A DNA stretch of 64,000 bases from Chryseobacterium salivictor. GTDB lineage: Bacteria; Bacteroidota; Bacteroidia; Flavobacteriales; Weeksellaceae. The position numbers and the translations under genes were made by a program. The stretch lies in assembly GCF_004359195.1 (NCBI RefSeq), contig NZ_CP037954.1, positions 2,666,001 to 2,730,000 of the forward strand, written 5' to 3'. The first letter of the stretch is position 1. Every line of letters starts with the position of its first letter. This document shows, piece after piece, positions 25,673-34,442 of this stretch. The notes below the pieces were generated by a model that was not told the DNA's origin, made no database searches, and saw only the letters and a list, made by a program, of their open reading frames with translations.

Positions 25673-25966
25673 TTACGACAAAAGATCTTCATTTTCTTCT
25701 TCGTGATCATCTTCATTATCGCTGAGACTGTAATAATTATTTTCTTCATCTTCAGATCCGATTTCTTCCATCTCATCATCGGCGCTTGCACCGGGGACAT
25801 CCAAATTTTCGTCTAAATCACTTTCTTCGGTTGATTCGGCGCTAATTGGATTTCCGTTTCCGTCCAGCGAAATATGTTCTTCCTGATTGAAAATATCATT
25901 TTCAGGATCGTAGTTCATCTGCTCCAGCTTTTCTTTTTGTTCATGCGTGTTATTCTGCGGTTTCAT
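25673..25966 (-). CDS. Small acidic protein of unknown function
   Basis: The product has 97 residues from MKPQNNTHEQKEKLEQM, the more natural start; an upstream ATG would add 15 residues. The sequence is very acidic (repeated D/E, for example DDEMEEIGSEDEE and DNEDDHEEENEDLL), has no cysteine and looks disordered. No domain is recognised. A matching terminator supports a real gene. It could be a chaperone-like or charge-shielding protein, but nothing proves this. Confidence 0.6.
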   Translation of the reverse strand: MKPQNNTHEQKEKLEQMNYDPENDIFNQEEHISLDGNGNPISAESTEESDLDENLDVPGASADDEMEEIGSEDEENNYYSLSDNEDDHEEENEDLLS

Positions 25967-26070
25967 AATATAAGATTTGGTGTAATTATACTGCGACAAA
26001 AATGATTCCAATTTCTTTGAAAAAAGACAGCTTCAAAAAAACGTAATCCTTTTAATAATTGAAAAAAATC

Positions 26071-26078
26071 TATATTTG
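26071..26078 (+). promoter_or_regulatory. -7 box (TATATTTG) upstream of the cobalamin riboswitch
   Basis: TATATTTG fits TAnnTTTG. It places the transcription start near 26083, just before the riboswitch core. Confidence 0.65.
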
Positions 26079-26087
26079 CGCTTGATA

Positions 26088-26175
26088 TTTCAATGAAACA
26101 GGTGAATCGTGTGCAAATCACGAACTGTCGCGCAACTGTAATCCGCTGTCGGAAAGTCAGATCCCTACTTTGAAA
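26088..26175 (+). ncRNA. Cobalamin riboswitch aptamer core
   Basis: The conserved B12-box is clear: CGCGCAACTGTAA (26130-26142) with GAATCGTGTG, then CAAATCACGAACTGT before it, matching the GGGAATC-GGTGAAAATC-CTG pattern of the family. AAGTCAGATCCC follows (the AGxCxG-CC strand). A small TCCG/CGGA stem lies between. The element sits between a TATATTTG promoter and the thioesterase ATG, with about 100 further bases that could form the expression platform. It would bind adenosyl- or another cobalamin and lower expression of the downstream gene. Confidence 0.88.
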
Positions 26176-26272
26176 TTACAAATGCTTTCGCGATTTGAAG
26201 CAGAAAATTCAACGGACCATTCGTTCAGCTTTTTCTGTTCATTTCAATTATTAATGTTTTAATTCAATAACA

Positions 26273-26683
26273 ATGAACTACGAAGAAAAAATCCAAAATT
26301 CCGAAACAAAAGTTTTCAAAGTCGTTTTTCCCAATATTACGAATCATCATAATACCATGTTTGGCGGAACGGTGATGGAAATGATGGATGAAGTCGCTTT
26401 TATGACCGCTACCCGATTTGCCAGAAAATCTTTTGTAACGGTAAGTTGCGACCGAATCGATTTCAAAAAACCTATTCCCGCAGATACTTTGGTAGAACTT
26501 ATCGGCCGGGTAAAATATGTGGGAAACTCCAGTTTAAAAGTGAATATCGAGGTTTATGTGGAACAGATGTACGATGAAATAAGGGAAAAAGCGGTTTCCG
26601 GCGATTTTACTTTGGTCGCTATCGGTCCTGACAAAAAACCTGTGAAAATCTTTGAAAGAGAAGAAACGACGAACCAATTATAA
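26273..26683 (+). CDS. Acyl-CoA thioesterase, hotdog fold, under a cobalamin riboswitch
   Basis: The product has 136 residues. NHHNTMFGGTVMEMMDEVAFMTATRFA (residues about 24-50; N-H-x-x-F/G hotdog helix with catalytic Asp) and VTVSCDRIDFKKPIPADTLVELIGRV match the YciA/BACH acyl-CoA hydrolases. It releases free CoA from acyl-CoA. The leader contains a cobalamin riboswitch, so expression should rise when B12 is scarce. This would fit removal of propionyl- or methylmalonyl-type CoA esters that build up without B12-dependent mutase; that link is inference. No other gene follows in the operon. Confidence 0.9.
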   Translation: MNYEEKIQNSETKVFKVVFPNITNHHNTMFGGTVMEMMDEVAFMTATRFARKSFVTVSCDRIDFKKPIPADTLVELIGRVKYVGNSSLKVNIEVYVEQMYDEIREKAVSGDFTLVAIGPDKKPVKIFEREETTNQL

Positions 26684-26685
26684 AT

Positions 26686-26713
26686 AAAAAATCCACGATG
26701 AAGTGGATTTTTT
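26686..26713. terminator. Bidirectional terminator
   Basis: AAAAAATCCAC pairs with GTGGATTTTTT (26703-26713) between the thioesterase and the convergent small gene. Confidence 0.85.
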
Positions 26714-26717
26714 GATG

Positions 26718-26951
26718 TTATAAATCGTCATCAAGCATTTGATTTTTATTTTTTTCCCAAGCATCACCGTATGCTTTTTCCTGATTTTTCCAGGCTTTGG
26801 GAGGAACTGCGTTTTCCGCTTGCAGAGGCCGGTCATTGATAATTATTTCGTCTTTTTTGTCGCTTTCGTTTCGAATCACCCGATCGTCAATACCAGGAAT
26901 TTTGATGATTCTGCTGTCTTTTTTGTCGGTATCTTTATCTTTGTTTTTCAT
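26718..26951 (-). CDS. Small hydrophilic protein of unknown function
   Basis: The product has 77 residues from MKNKDKDTDKKDSRII. It is charged and has no membrane segment or cysteine. Two halves are visible: a lysine/aspartate-rich start with IPGIDDRVIRNES, and PPKAWKNQEKAYGDAWEKNKNQ. No domain is recognised. The convergent terminator and good codon use support it, but function is unknown. Confidence 0.5.
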   Translation of the reverse strand: MKNKDKDTDKKDSRIIKIPGIDDRVIRNESDKKDEIIINDRPLQAENAVPPKAWKNQEKAYGDAWEKNKNQMLDDDL

Positions 26952-27166
26952 GATAGAAGGTTTATAATGGGATTGGACATTCTTAAACAAATAGTATTCC
27001 GAAATGAAACTGTATCTTCTGCAATAAAATGTAAGGAATGAAGAATATCAGTACCGAATTTTAAAGTGAAACATCTTTTTTATTAAATGGAATTTTTTCT
27101 TCCGCATCATTAGAAAACGGTAAAAAAAATCTTTATCATTCCCAAATAATTCTTAATTTTTATTAT

Positions 27167-27174
27167 TAAATTTG
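27167..27174 (+). promoter_or_regulatory. -7 box (TAAATTTG) of ftsK
   Basis: TAAATTTG fits TAnnTTTG and lies 14 bases before the ftsK ATG, so the leader is short. Confidence 0.5.
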
Positions 27175-27188
27175 CCCTGATTGATATT

Positions 27189-29627
27189 ATGGAAAAAGAC
27201 AAAAAAAAACTCACCCCTAAACCGGCAGACCAAAACAAAACCCTTTCTAAACCGCGCATATTTTTCGGTATTTTATTTCTCGTGTTTTCGGTAGTCGCTG
27301 CCCTGTCGTTCATTTCTTATTTAATGAACTGGAAAGCGGATCAAAGCCAAGCTGGAACCATGTTGGATAAAACCATCAAATCGTCGAACATCTTTGGAAA
27401 AATCGGTGATTGGCTCGGCAATATTTTTATTTTTGAAAGCATCGGTATTGCAGCATTTCTGGTTGCTTTTCTCTTTTTCGTTTTTGGAATGATGATTCTG
27501 AAAAAAAATTATTTCAAACCGTGGAAAACCATTGGTCATTCCTTGTTTTTCATCTGTTGGCTTCCTATTTTTATGGGCGCACTCACCAAAGGCGACGGCG
27601 TTTTGAGCGGCGTTTACGGATTCCAAATCATGGATTTTTTAAATGCTGTTATCGGATCTGCAGGATTATGGATGGTGATTTTAGTAAGTATGGGTTTGTA
27701 TTTTATTCTGGAATTTAATCTTCGTCCGAGCAGTATTAAAGCAAAACTGAGCAATTTAAATGACAGCACCATCGGTCGTGTCAAAGGAATGATGCCGCGT
27801 TCAGAAGAAAATTTTGAAGCTGATGAAGAATTGGAAGAACAGGCTCAGCAGGATGCGCCGAATGTTACGGTGACCGAAGTGAATCCGCAGCAGGAAGTTC
27901 TTCATAAAGAAATTGAAACCATTAAAACTCCCAATCAAACCTCGTTTGAAGAGGTTGAAGAAAAAACAACGGTTACTTTAAGTCCAGCTGCTTCTACAGC
28001 GGAAAAACCGAATGTTCCTAAAAATGATGATATTGATTTTAAAGTTGAAGTGGCAAAAACTATTGACATCATTGATGAAAGTGACCGCAAATCTCAGGAA
28101 TTAGTTGATAAACACGGTTATTATGACCATCGACTGGAACTCGCTAAATTCCAGATGCCAACGATCGATTTATTAAGAGATTATGGCAATGAGGAAATCT
28201 CCGTTAATAAAGAAGAATTAGAAGAGAACAAAAATAAAATCGTCGGTTTATTGAAAAACTTTAATGTCGGAATTTCTGAAATTAAAGCGACGATAGGACC
28301 CACTGTTACGCTTTACGAAATCGTTCCGGAAGCTGGAATTCGTGTAGCATCGATTAAAAAACTTCAGGACGATATTGCTTTGAATCTATCGGCCTTAGGA
28401 ATTAGAATTATCGCCCCGATGCCTGGAAAAGGAACGATCGGAATTGAAGTTCCAAGAAAAAACCCCTCTATGGTTTCCATGCGAAGTGTTATTGCTTCCC
28501 AGAAATTTCAAAATTCAGATATGGATTTGCCGGTTGTTTTTGGAAAAACAATTTCCAATGAAATCTTTATGGCCGATTTAGCAAAAATGCCACACTTACT
28601 GATGGCAGGTGCTACCGGACAGGGAAAATCTGTCGGGATTAATGCAATCTTAACTTCTCTCCTTTATAAGAAACATCCGAGTGAATTGAAGTTTGTAATG
28701 GTGGATCCTAAAAAAGTAGAACTTTCGCTTTATTCAAAAATTGAAAGACATTATCTGGCAAAACTTCCTGATGGCGAAGATGCGATTATTACCGATACAC
28801 ACAAAGTGATCAATACATTGAATTCCCTGTGTATCGAAATGGATCAGCGTTATGATTTGCTGAAAAACGCTTTCTGTAAAAATATAAAAGAATACAATAA
28901 GAAATTCTCTGAGCGAAAACTGAATCCAGAAAACGGACACCGCTATTTACCTTATATCGTTTTGGTAGTCGATGAATTTGCAGATTTAATTATGACCGCC
29001 GGAAAAGAAGTTGAGCTTCCGATCGCCAGATTAGCACAGTTGGCGAGAGCGGTAGGAATTCACTTAATCGTTGCAACCCAAAGACCTTCGGTAAACGTAA
29101 TCACGGGGATGATTAAAGCGAATTTCCCTGCAAGAGCGGCTTTCCGTGTGATTTCAAGTGTAGATTCCCGCACGATTTTAGATTCTCCCGGAGCAGATCA
29201 GTTAATCGGGAAAGGTGACATGCTTTACTTTAATGGAAATGAAATTATGCGTTTGCAGTGTGCTTTTGTAGATACACCGGAAGTTGAAAAAATTGCCGAA
29301 TTTATCGGTGAACAGAAAGGATATGCAAGTGCATTTATGCTTCCGGAATATTCTTCTGACGAATCTACTTCTACAGTGAACGCCTTTGATCCCAACGAAA
29401 AAGACGCTCTTTTCGAAGATGCTGCGAGAATATTGGTTTCTACCCAACAGGGTTCTACCTCAATGCTGCAAAGACAACTGAAATTAGGTTATAACCGGGC
29501 CGGAAGAATTATGGATCAGTTAGAAGCCAGTGGCGTTGTAGGAGGCTTCAATGGAGCAAAAGCGAGAGAGGTGCTAATCAGCGACTTAAATTCTTTGGAA
29601 CAGTTTTTGGAAGAATTGCGAAAGTAA
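27189..29627 (+). CDS. ftsK: DNA translocase FtsK/SpoIIIE
   Basis: The product has 812 residues. About four hydrophobic segments lie in residues 20-185, then an acidic linker of about 120 residues, then the motor. LLMAGATGQGKSVGINAI (about 468-485) is Walker A, YIVLVVDEFADLIM is Walker B, and LARAVGIHLIVATQRPSVNVI is the classical FtsK segment. The last 60 residues form a winged helix (gamma domain: STSMLQRQLKLGYNRAGRIMDQ) that reads KOPS-like sites. It pumps DNA and links chromosome separation to cell division. The lolA-like gene follows 61 bases later. Confidence 0.97.
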   Translation: MEKDKKKLTPKPADQNKTLSKPRIFFGILFLVFSVVAALSFISYLMNWKADQSQAGTMLDKTIKSSNIFGKIGDWLGNIFIFESIGIAAFLVAFLFFVFGMMILKKNYFKPWKTIGHSLFFICWLPIFMGALTKGDGVLSGVYGFQIMDFLNAVIGSAGLWMVILVSMGLYFILEFNLRPSSIKAKLSNLNDSTIGRVKGMMPRSEENFEADEELEEQAQQDAPNVTVTEVNPQQEVLHKEIETIKTPNQTSFEEVEEKTTVTLSPAASTAEKPNVPKNDDIDFKVEVAKTIDIIDESDRKSQELVDKHGYYDHRLELAKFQMPTIDLLRDYGNEEISVNKEELEENKNKIVGLLKNFNVGISEIKATIGPTVTLYEIVPEAGIRVASIKKLQDDIALNLSALGIRIIAPMPGKGTIGIEVPRKNPSMVSMRSVIASQKFQNSDMDLPVVFGKTISNEIFMADLAKMPHLLMAGATGQGKSVGINAILTSLLYKKHPSELKFVMVDPKKVELSLYSKIERHYLAKLPDGEDAIITDTHKVINTLNSLCIEMDQRYDLLKNAFCKNIKEYNKKFSERKLNPENGHRYLPYIVLVVDEFADLIMTAGKEVELPIARLAQLARAVGIHLIVATQRPSVNVITGMIKANFPARAAFRVISSVDSRTILDSPGADQLIGKGDMLYFNGNEIMRLQCAFVDTPEVEKIAEFIGEQKGYASAFMLPEYSSDESTSTVNAFDPNEKDALFEDAARILVSTQQGSTSMLQRQLKLGYNRAGRIMDQLEASGVVGGFNGAKAREVLISDLNSLEQFLEELRK

Positions 29628-29688
29628 ATTTTAACCTTAAACAACAGTTTAACTTTAAGGCTGATAATTCAACCAAAAATAAAAAAGA

Positions 29689-30336
29689 ATGAAAACGATA
29701 TTGAAAAAAATCTCAATTGTAATGATGGTTGCCGCTACCACTGCAAGTTTTTCTGCCCAGAAAATCGATGCGAAAGCAAAAACCATTTTAGATGCCATTG
29801 CCACCAGTTATAAAAGCAAAGACAACGTCTATTTTAAATTTGTTTATGGAACGGGAACCGGTAAAAAAGTAACCAAAACCGAACCCGGAATATTTTATTC
29901 TGCCAAAGACCTTTATAAATTAAAAATCATGGGTACTGAGCAGATTTTTGATGGAAATAAAATCTACAGCATTTCTGACGAAGACAAAGAAATTACCGTG
30001 GCAAAACCAACCGGAAGCGAGCAAATGTTCTCCCCACTTACTTATATTGAACAATACAAAAAAGGATACAACGTAAAATATGCCGGAAAAGTAACGGTAA
30101 ACGGAGTAAGCTGCGATTATATTAAATTAACCCCGGTTAAAAATAATGGAATTAAAGAGGTCAACCTTTTTGTAAATTCGGCAAAAAAGCAAATTGTAAA
30201 AGTGGAACAGTTCTCCAATGACAACGCTGTTTCAGTAATTGCCATTAATAATTATAAAGAAAATCAGAAGTTGAGCAGCACCATGTTTACCTTCAATAAA
30301 GATCAATATAAAAATTATTTTGTCACCGAACTTTAG
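29689..30336 (+). CDS. LolA-like outer membrane lipoprotein carrier
   Basis: The product has 215 residues. A signal peptide (about 1-24, ending SFSAQ) is followed by an open beta-barrel LolA fold: AKTILDAIATSYKSKDNVYFKF, FYSAKDLYKLKIMGTEQIFDGNKIYSIS and a C-terminal YKENQKLSSTMFTFNKDQY. LolA carries lipoproteins across the periplasm to the outer membrane. It lies between ftsK and an LptF/G permease gene, an order seen elsewhere in flavobacteria. A strong terminator follows. Confidence 0.88.
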   Translation: MKTILKKISIVMMVAATTASFSAQKIDAKAKTILDAIATSYKSKDNVYFKFVYGTGTGKKVTKTEPGIFYSAKDLYKLKIMGTEQIFDGNKIYSISDEDKEITVAKPTGSEQMFSPLTYIEQYKKGYNVKYAGKVTVNGVSCDYIKLTPVKNNGIKEVNLFVNSAKKQIVKVEQFSNDNAVSVIAINNYKENQKLSSTMFTFNKDQYKNYFVTEL

Positions 30337-30354
30337 AACACATTAAATCACGAT

Positions 30355-30394
30355 AAAAAAGTCACAAAGGGAACATTTCTTTTGTGGCTTTTTT
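30355..30394 (+). terminator. Terminator after the lolA-like gene
   Basis: AAAAAAGTCACAAA pairs with TTTGTGGCTTTTTT across a 12-base loop. Confidence 0.8.
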
Positions 30395-30396
30395 GG

Positions 30397-30404
30397 TAAA
30401 TTTG
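30397..30404 (+). promoter_or_regulatory. -7 box (TAAATTTG) of the LptF/G permease gene
   Basis: TAAATTTG fits TAnnTTTG. It lies directly after the terminator and 4 bases before the ATG at 30409, so a leaderless transcript is likely. Confidence 0.55.
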
Positions 30405-30408
30405 ACTT

Positions 30409-31863
30409 ATGATAAAAAAACTCGACGGCTACGTCATCAAAACTTTTTTCGGCCCGTTTCTTTTCATATTCAGTGTGCTGTTTTTCATTTTTGTGGTCAA
30501 CATCATCTGGATCCGATTGGCGCAGTTTACCGGTAAAGGTTTGAGTTACTGGGAGATTTTGAAATTGCTTTCTTATCTTTCCGCAATCGTAGTACAACTG
30601 GTATTGCCCCTGACAATTCTGCTCTCTTCCATAATGACTTTTGGTGATTTTGGCGAACGTTATGAGTTGGCGGCCATGAAAGCAGCCGGTATTTCGCTCA
30701 CCAGGATTATGTTGCCATTGTTTGTCACTACCCTATTCTTTTCTGCTTTCCTGTTTTTCTTCTCCAATAATGTGGTACCCGATTTCCAACGCAAGGCGAA
30801 GAATATGCTGTATAATATTGCCGCAACCAAACCTGCGCTGAACTTTACACCGGGACAATTCCTTCAGCAACTTCCGGGTTATAGTGTGAAATTTGATAAA
30901 ATAACGGGTGAAAATGGTGAAAATTTAACAGGAATTTTTATTCATAAAATGGCGACTTCTTTTGAAGACCAGCAATCCATTGTCGCAGAAAAAGGAAAAT
31001 TCGTTCCTGCAGATAATCCTAATTATTTAAAATTGGTTTTATTTAATGGCCATATTTACGAAGATCATTTGAATGGAATCGATTATAATGCCCGGTTAAA
31101 ACAACCCGATCAGGCGATAAAATTTGATACTTTAGTTTCGCATTTTAATATTTCTGAAATCATTGACAAAGCGATTGAAGCAGAAAAAATCACCGATGAC
31201 TACTCTTTTCAGAATGTTGTTGAACTGAATACTACTATTAAAAAAACCAAGAAAAGCAACGATGATATTATGAATAACATGACTTACGAACTGGTCAGCC
31301 AGGCCAACAGTTACGTAAGTTATGTAGATAAATCGAAGGCAAAAATTCCTGTCACAGCTCCTGTAAAAACAGATACGGTCAACAGTAAAAAAAAGGAGGA
31401 AATGCTCTATTCTGCGTATAACAAATTAGAAAACATCAAGCAGTCGACGTTGGGTAAAGAGGGACAGCTTAAAGATATGCACGCCTATTTTGCACGCGTA
31501 ATCATGCATCAACAAAGAATTGTTTCCTATTCCGTTACCTGTCTTATTTTCTTTTTAATCGGGGCAAGTTTAGGTTCGATTATCCGAAAAGGAGGTCTAG
31601 GATTGCCGGTAGTTATTGCTATTGTAATATTTATCCTTTTTTATGTTCTCAATCTTTCTGCAGAAAATATTGCGTGGTCTGGGGGAATAGATCCTTATCT
31701 GGCAGCCTGGTTGCCTAACCTTGTACTGCTTCCGTTTGGCGTTTGGTTAACTTATAAAGCATTAACAGATTCCCAACTCTTCGATGCTGAAAAATACAAA
31801 TCGATGTTTAAACCGCTTATCAACAGGTTTTCAAAAAATAAGGAACATCAGCGGTACCGCTAA
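30409..31863 (+). CDS. LptF/LptG family permease (lipopolysaccharide export)
   Basis: The product has 484 residues. Three N-terminal transmembrane segments (from LDGYVIKTFFGPFLFIFSVLFF) are followed by a large periplasmic beta-jellyroll (about 125-370) and three C-terminal segments (VSYSVTCLIFFLIGASLGSII, LPVVIAIVIFILFYVL, LAAWLPNLVLLPFGVWL). MKAAGISLTRIMLPL is a coupling-helix region typical of YjgP/YjgQ. With LptB it lifts LPS out of the inner membrane towards the outer membrane. It is longer than E. coli LptF/G (about 360) through the periplasmic domain. Confidence 0.93.
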   Translation: MIKKLDGYVIKTFFGPFLFIFSVLFFIFVVNIIWIRLAQFTGKGLSYWEILKLLSYLSAIVVQLVLPLTILLSSIMTFGDFGERYELAAMKAAGISLTRIMLPLFVTTLFFSAFLFFFSNNVVPDFQRKAKNMLYNIAATKPALNFTPGQFLQQLPGYSVKFDKITGENGENLTGIFIHKMATSFEDQQSIVAEKGKFVPADNPNYLKLVLFNGHIYEDHLNGIDYNARLKQPDQAIKFDTLVSHFNISEIIDKAIEAEKITDDYSFQNVVELNTTIKKTKKSNDDIMNNMTYELVSQANSYVSYVDKSKAKIPVTAPVKTDTVNSKKKEEMLYSAYNKLENIKQSTLGKEGQLKDMHAYFARVIMHQQRIVSYSVTCLIFFLIGASLGSIIRKGGLGLPVVIAIVIFILFYVLNLSAENIAWSGGIDPYLAAWLPNLVLLPFGVWLTYKALTDSQLFDAEKYKSMFKPLINRFSKNKEHQRYR

Positions 31864-31885
31864 AAAATCTAGTATTCATATTTAT

Positions 31886-31909
31886 AAAGGATGGTTCGCC
31901 ATCCTTTTT
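31886..31909 (+). terminator. Terminator of the LptF/G permease gene
   Basis: AAAGGATGG, loop TTCG, CCATCCTTT then T-run. Confidence 0.9.
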
Positions 31910-31987
31910 CTGTTGACTGAAAATTAATCTGATCAGCCTTTTTCAGGAATAAAAACTGGTTAAAAAAACACCTCTCCGAAAAGCACA

Positions 31988-32020
31988 AAAAAAGTTTATT
32001 GAAGAGAATCAATAAACTTT
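31988..32020 (-). terminator. Terminator of the glutathione peroxidase gene
   Basis: AAAGTTTATTGA pairs with TCAATAAACTTT, with a T-run at the minus-strand end. Confidence 0.85.
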
Positions 32021-32060
32021 AATTTTTAATCAATCAATTTCTTAAATGATCAACTTCAAT

Positions 32061-32639
32061 TTACTTCAAATATTTCGTAATAGAATCACTTGTCGGTTTC
32101 GTTGTGCTGATAAATGAATCAATTAAATGACCGTTTTCGTCGATCAGGAACTTGGTGAAATTCCACAGAATGGTCGTATTTTTAACACCGTTTAAATCCT
32201 TATCTGTAAGGTATTTGAAAATGGGTGCAATATCTTCTCCTTTTACAGAAACTTTTGCCGCCATGGGAAAAGTAACGCCGAAGTTTTTCTCACAGAAAGC
32301 CCCGATTTCTTGATTGCTGCCCGGCTCCTGGCCACCGAAATTATTGGCAGGGAAACCGATCACCACTAATTTATCGGGATAATCTTTCGACAGTTTTTCC
32401 AAATCAGCGTACTGAGGAGTAAATCCACATTCAGACGCGGTATTTACAACTAAAATCTTCTTGCCTTTAAAATCGGCAAAGTTGATTTCTTTCCCATCTA
32501 AACTTTCTACTTTGTAATCATAAATTGTATTTTCCATCGTATTGTTGGTGGTTTTGATCTGTGAAACATCGTTCTTCTGATTTTTGCAGCTTTGTAAAAA
32601 AACGCCTGAAGATAACAGAATTATAAATAGCTTTTTCAT
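32061..32639 (-). CDS. Glutathione peroxidase-family lipoprotein
   Basis: The product has 192 residues. The first 18 residues end in the lipobox LQSC. The thioredoxin-like domain has the peroxidatic cysteine in VVNTASECGFTPQYADLE (about residues 65-82), then GFPANNFGGQEPGS and LWNFTKFLID, which supply the Gln and Trp of the catalytic tetrad. It reduces peroxides with thioredoxin more probably than glutathione, as Cys-type bacterial enzymes do. The lipoprotein signal puts it at the envelope rather than the cytoplasm. It follows the next entry's gene by 4 bases, so they are one operon. Confidence 0.93.
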   Translation of the reverse strand: MKKLFIILLSSGVFLQSCKNQKNDVSQIKTTNNTMENTIYDYKVESLDGKEINFADFKGKKILVVNTASECGFTPQYADLEKLSKDYPDKLVVIGFPANNFGGQEPGSNQEIGAFCEKNFGVTFPMAAKVSVKGEDIAPIFKYLTDKDLNGVKNTTILWNFTKFLIDENGHLIDSFISTTKPTSDSITKYLK

Positions 32640-32643
32640 TACT

Positions 32644-33306
32644 TTAAAATTTAAAAGTATTCGCCGGGAATACCTTGTTGGTTTCTATTTTATTTAAAAT
32701 CATTACAAAATCACTGTCTTTTTTCGGAGATGAAGATTCGATCCGGTAAGGCATCATCACAGATCCTACCATTTTATAATCAGAATATAATAATGTTTCA
32801 TCTTTCTTAATTTCCTTCAGCAGCATATATGTTTTAGAATCAAAAAAATAGAGTGTTTTATTTACATTTTTAGTCAGTTCTACTTTATGGCAATAAATAT
32901 CGCCCACTTTTTCTTTACCAAGGTATTTCGCATCAAAACCTTTATTTTCCCAGTCGATAAAATCGTTATCGAAACTCTCAGGCACATAATTCGGATATTC
33001 CTGGATTTTGTTGGCTGCATAATTCATTGCATATCCTTTTGTTCCATCGTAACCTTCTACTGCAGTTTCTTTTTTACCAATGGTAATAGTGGTTTTGGTA
33101 AGATTTGGTCTTTGCTGATAAATCTTAATCGGATATTCATCATTGATTCCTAAAGTCACTCTGCCCTGTAATAAGACGGAATTTAATAATTTCCAATTGG
33201 TTAATCCACCTGTTAATTCTATATTTTTGTCGATAATTTCTTTGGCTGTTTGCGCTGAAACTATAGAACCTATTGCCATTAATAAAACTAAAAATAATTT
33301 TTTCAT
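32644..33306 (-). CDS. Exported LolA-like/DUF family protein of unknown function
   Basis: The product has 220 residues. MKKLFLVLLMAIGSIVSAQ is a signal peptide. The mature part has the start AKEIIDKNIELTGGLTNWKLL and strands such as IYCHKVELTKNVNKTLYFFDSKTYMLLK, a pattern shared by exported lipid-binding LolA-like proteins of Bacteroidota. No enzyme motif is visible. It shares an operon with the glutathione peroxidase gene, hinting at a role in envelope oxidative stress. Confidence 0.65.
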   Translation of the reverse strand: MKKLFLVLLMAIGSIVSAQTAKEIIDKNIELTGGLTNWKLLNSVLLQGRVTLGINDEYPIKIYQQRPNLTKTTITIGKKETAVEGYDGTKGYAMNYAANKIQEYPNYVPESFDNDFIDWENKGFDAKYLGKEKVGDIYCHKVELTKNVNKTLYFFDSKTYMLLKEIKKDETLLYSDYKMVGSVMMPYRIESSSPKKDSDFVMILNKIETNKVFPANTFKF

Positions 33307-33487
33307 ATAATAAAATTACGCTCCGAAGGCGTTTTTTACAAAATTAACTGTTTACAAAAATACTGTTTTGCCTGACCAATTTTCAAATATATACTTTTTG
33401 AAATGAAATGCTAATGATTTTAATTATGGGTAATGCTTATTTAACCAATTTTAAGAATGTTTATCCTAATATATTTTGAAGAATCTC

Positions 33488-34228
33488 TTAAGAATTGCTA
33501 TTATTTTTCAGAATCCTCCGAGCTTTTTCTAAATCTTCCGGCACATCAATCCCGACCCCCACGAAATCGGTTTCAATCATTTTGATCTTCATGCCGTACT
33601 CCAGATAGCGGATACACTCAATTTTTTCTGCGATTTCCAGAGGACGCATTTTCAATTTTGCAAAATTCAGCAAAGCGCTTTTTCTAAAAGCATAAACGCC
33701 GATATGTTTAAAATATTCTGCTGTGACAGAGGTGTCCCGCGGATATGGAATTACCGAACGGCTGAAATAGAGTGCCAATCCCTGATTGTCAGTAATCACT
33801 TTTACGTTATTTGGATTTTCGATTTCCTCCATTTCCGTCAGTTTTATTTTTAAGGAAGCCAACGAAATTTGCCCGTCCAAATCATCATTAAAAACAGAGA
33901 TCAGTTTTTTCAATGGTTCTGTCTTCAGAAAAGGTTCATCGCCCTGAACATTCACCACAATATCGCAATCGATATTTGATACAGCTTCTGCGATTCGGTC
34001 GCTGCCGGTTTCGTGTTTACCGGTCATTACAACATTCCCACCTGAGCTTTGGATTTCATTAAAAATAATTTCGGAATCGGTTGCAACGAATACTTCATCA
34101 AACAATTCCGTTTCTACTACATTTTGATACGTGGTTGCAATGACCGTTTTTTCACCCAAAATCTGCATGAGTTTTCCGGGAAACCTGCTGGCTTCGTAAC
34201 GGGCGGGAATAACAGCGATAGTCTTCAA
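33488..34228 (-). CDS. kdsB: 3-deoxy-manno-octulosonate cytidylyltransferase
   Basis: The product has 246 residues. [21 protein letters not shown] contains the nucleotide-binding RxxSxRxPGK motif; [23 protein letters not shown] and [14 protein letters not shown] are KdsB signatures. It activates Kdo as CMP-Kdo for LPS inner-core synthesis, in the cytoplasm. The start codon is TTG, since no ATG lies near; the family N terminus begins exactly here. The stop codon of a RES-domain remnant lies one base upstream of the start. Confidence 0.94.
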   Translation of the reverse strand: MKTIAVIPARYEASRFPGKLMQILGEKTVIATTYQNVVETELFDEVFVATDSEIIFNEIQSSGGNVVMTGKHETGSDRIAEAVSNIDCDIVVNVQGDEPFLKTEPLKKLISVFNDDLDGQISLASLKIKLTEMEEIENPNNVKVITDNQGLALYFSRSVIPYPRDTSVTAEYFKHIGVYAFRKSALLNFAKLKMRPLEIAEKIECIRYLEYGMKIKMIETDFVGVGIDVPEDLEKARRILKNNSNS

Positions 34229-34229
34229 A

Positions 34230-34403
34230 TTAATTGTATTTTTTTAATATTTTCTCCAAACGCTCATCGGGTTCATAGTCTAAAACATCAATAAGTTTTA
34301 CATTTTTGAAATCAGGATGAGTCGTATTTATAATGATATTGTGATTTTCAGGAAGAACAGAAGGAACTTTTAACATTAAAGTTGCCCGCCGGTAGAAATT
34401 TTT
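34230..34403 (-). pseudogene. C-terminal remnant of a RES-domain protein (toxin of the RES-Xre type)
   Basis: The minus strand is open from 34403 to a stop at 34230, about 57 codons. The peptide contains LKVPSVLPENHNIIINTT, HPDFKNVKLIDVLDYE and [12 protein letters not shown], which match the end of RES-family proteins (VPS-x-NYLLNP-x-HPDF-x-DPRL). A complete RES domain is about 150 residues and begins with conserved Arg and Glu residues absent here. A stop precedes it, and the upstream aminotransferase gene occupies the remaining space, so this is a decayed fragment. RES toxins degrade NAD+. No antitoxin gene is visible. Confidence 0.6.
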
Positions 34404-34442
34404 CTATTGCAAAAACGAATTTTTTCAACATGATTTAAAAAA

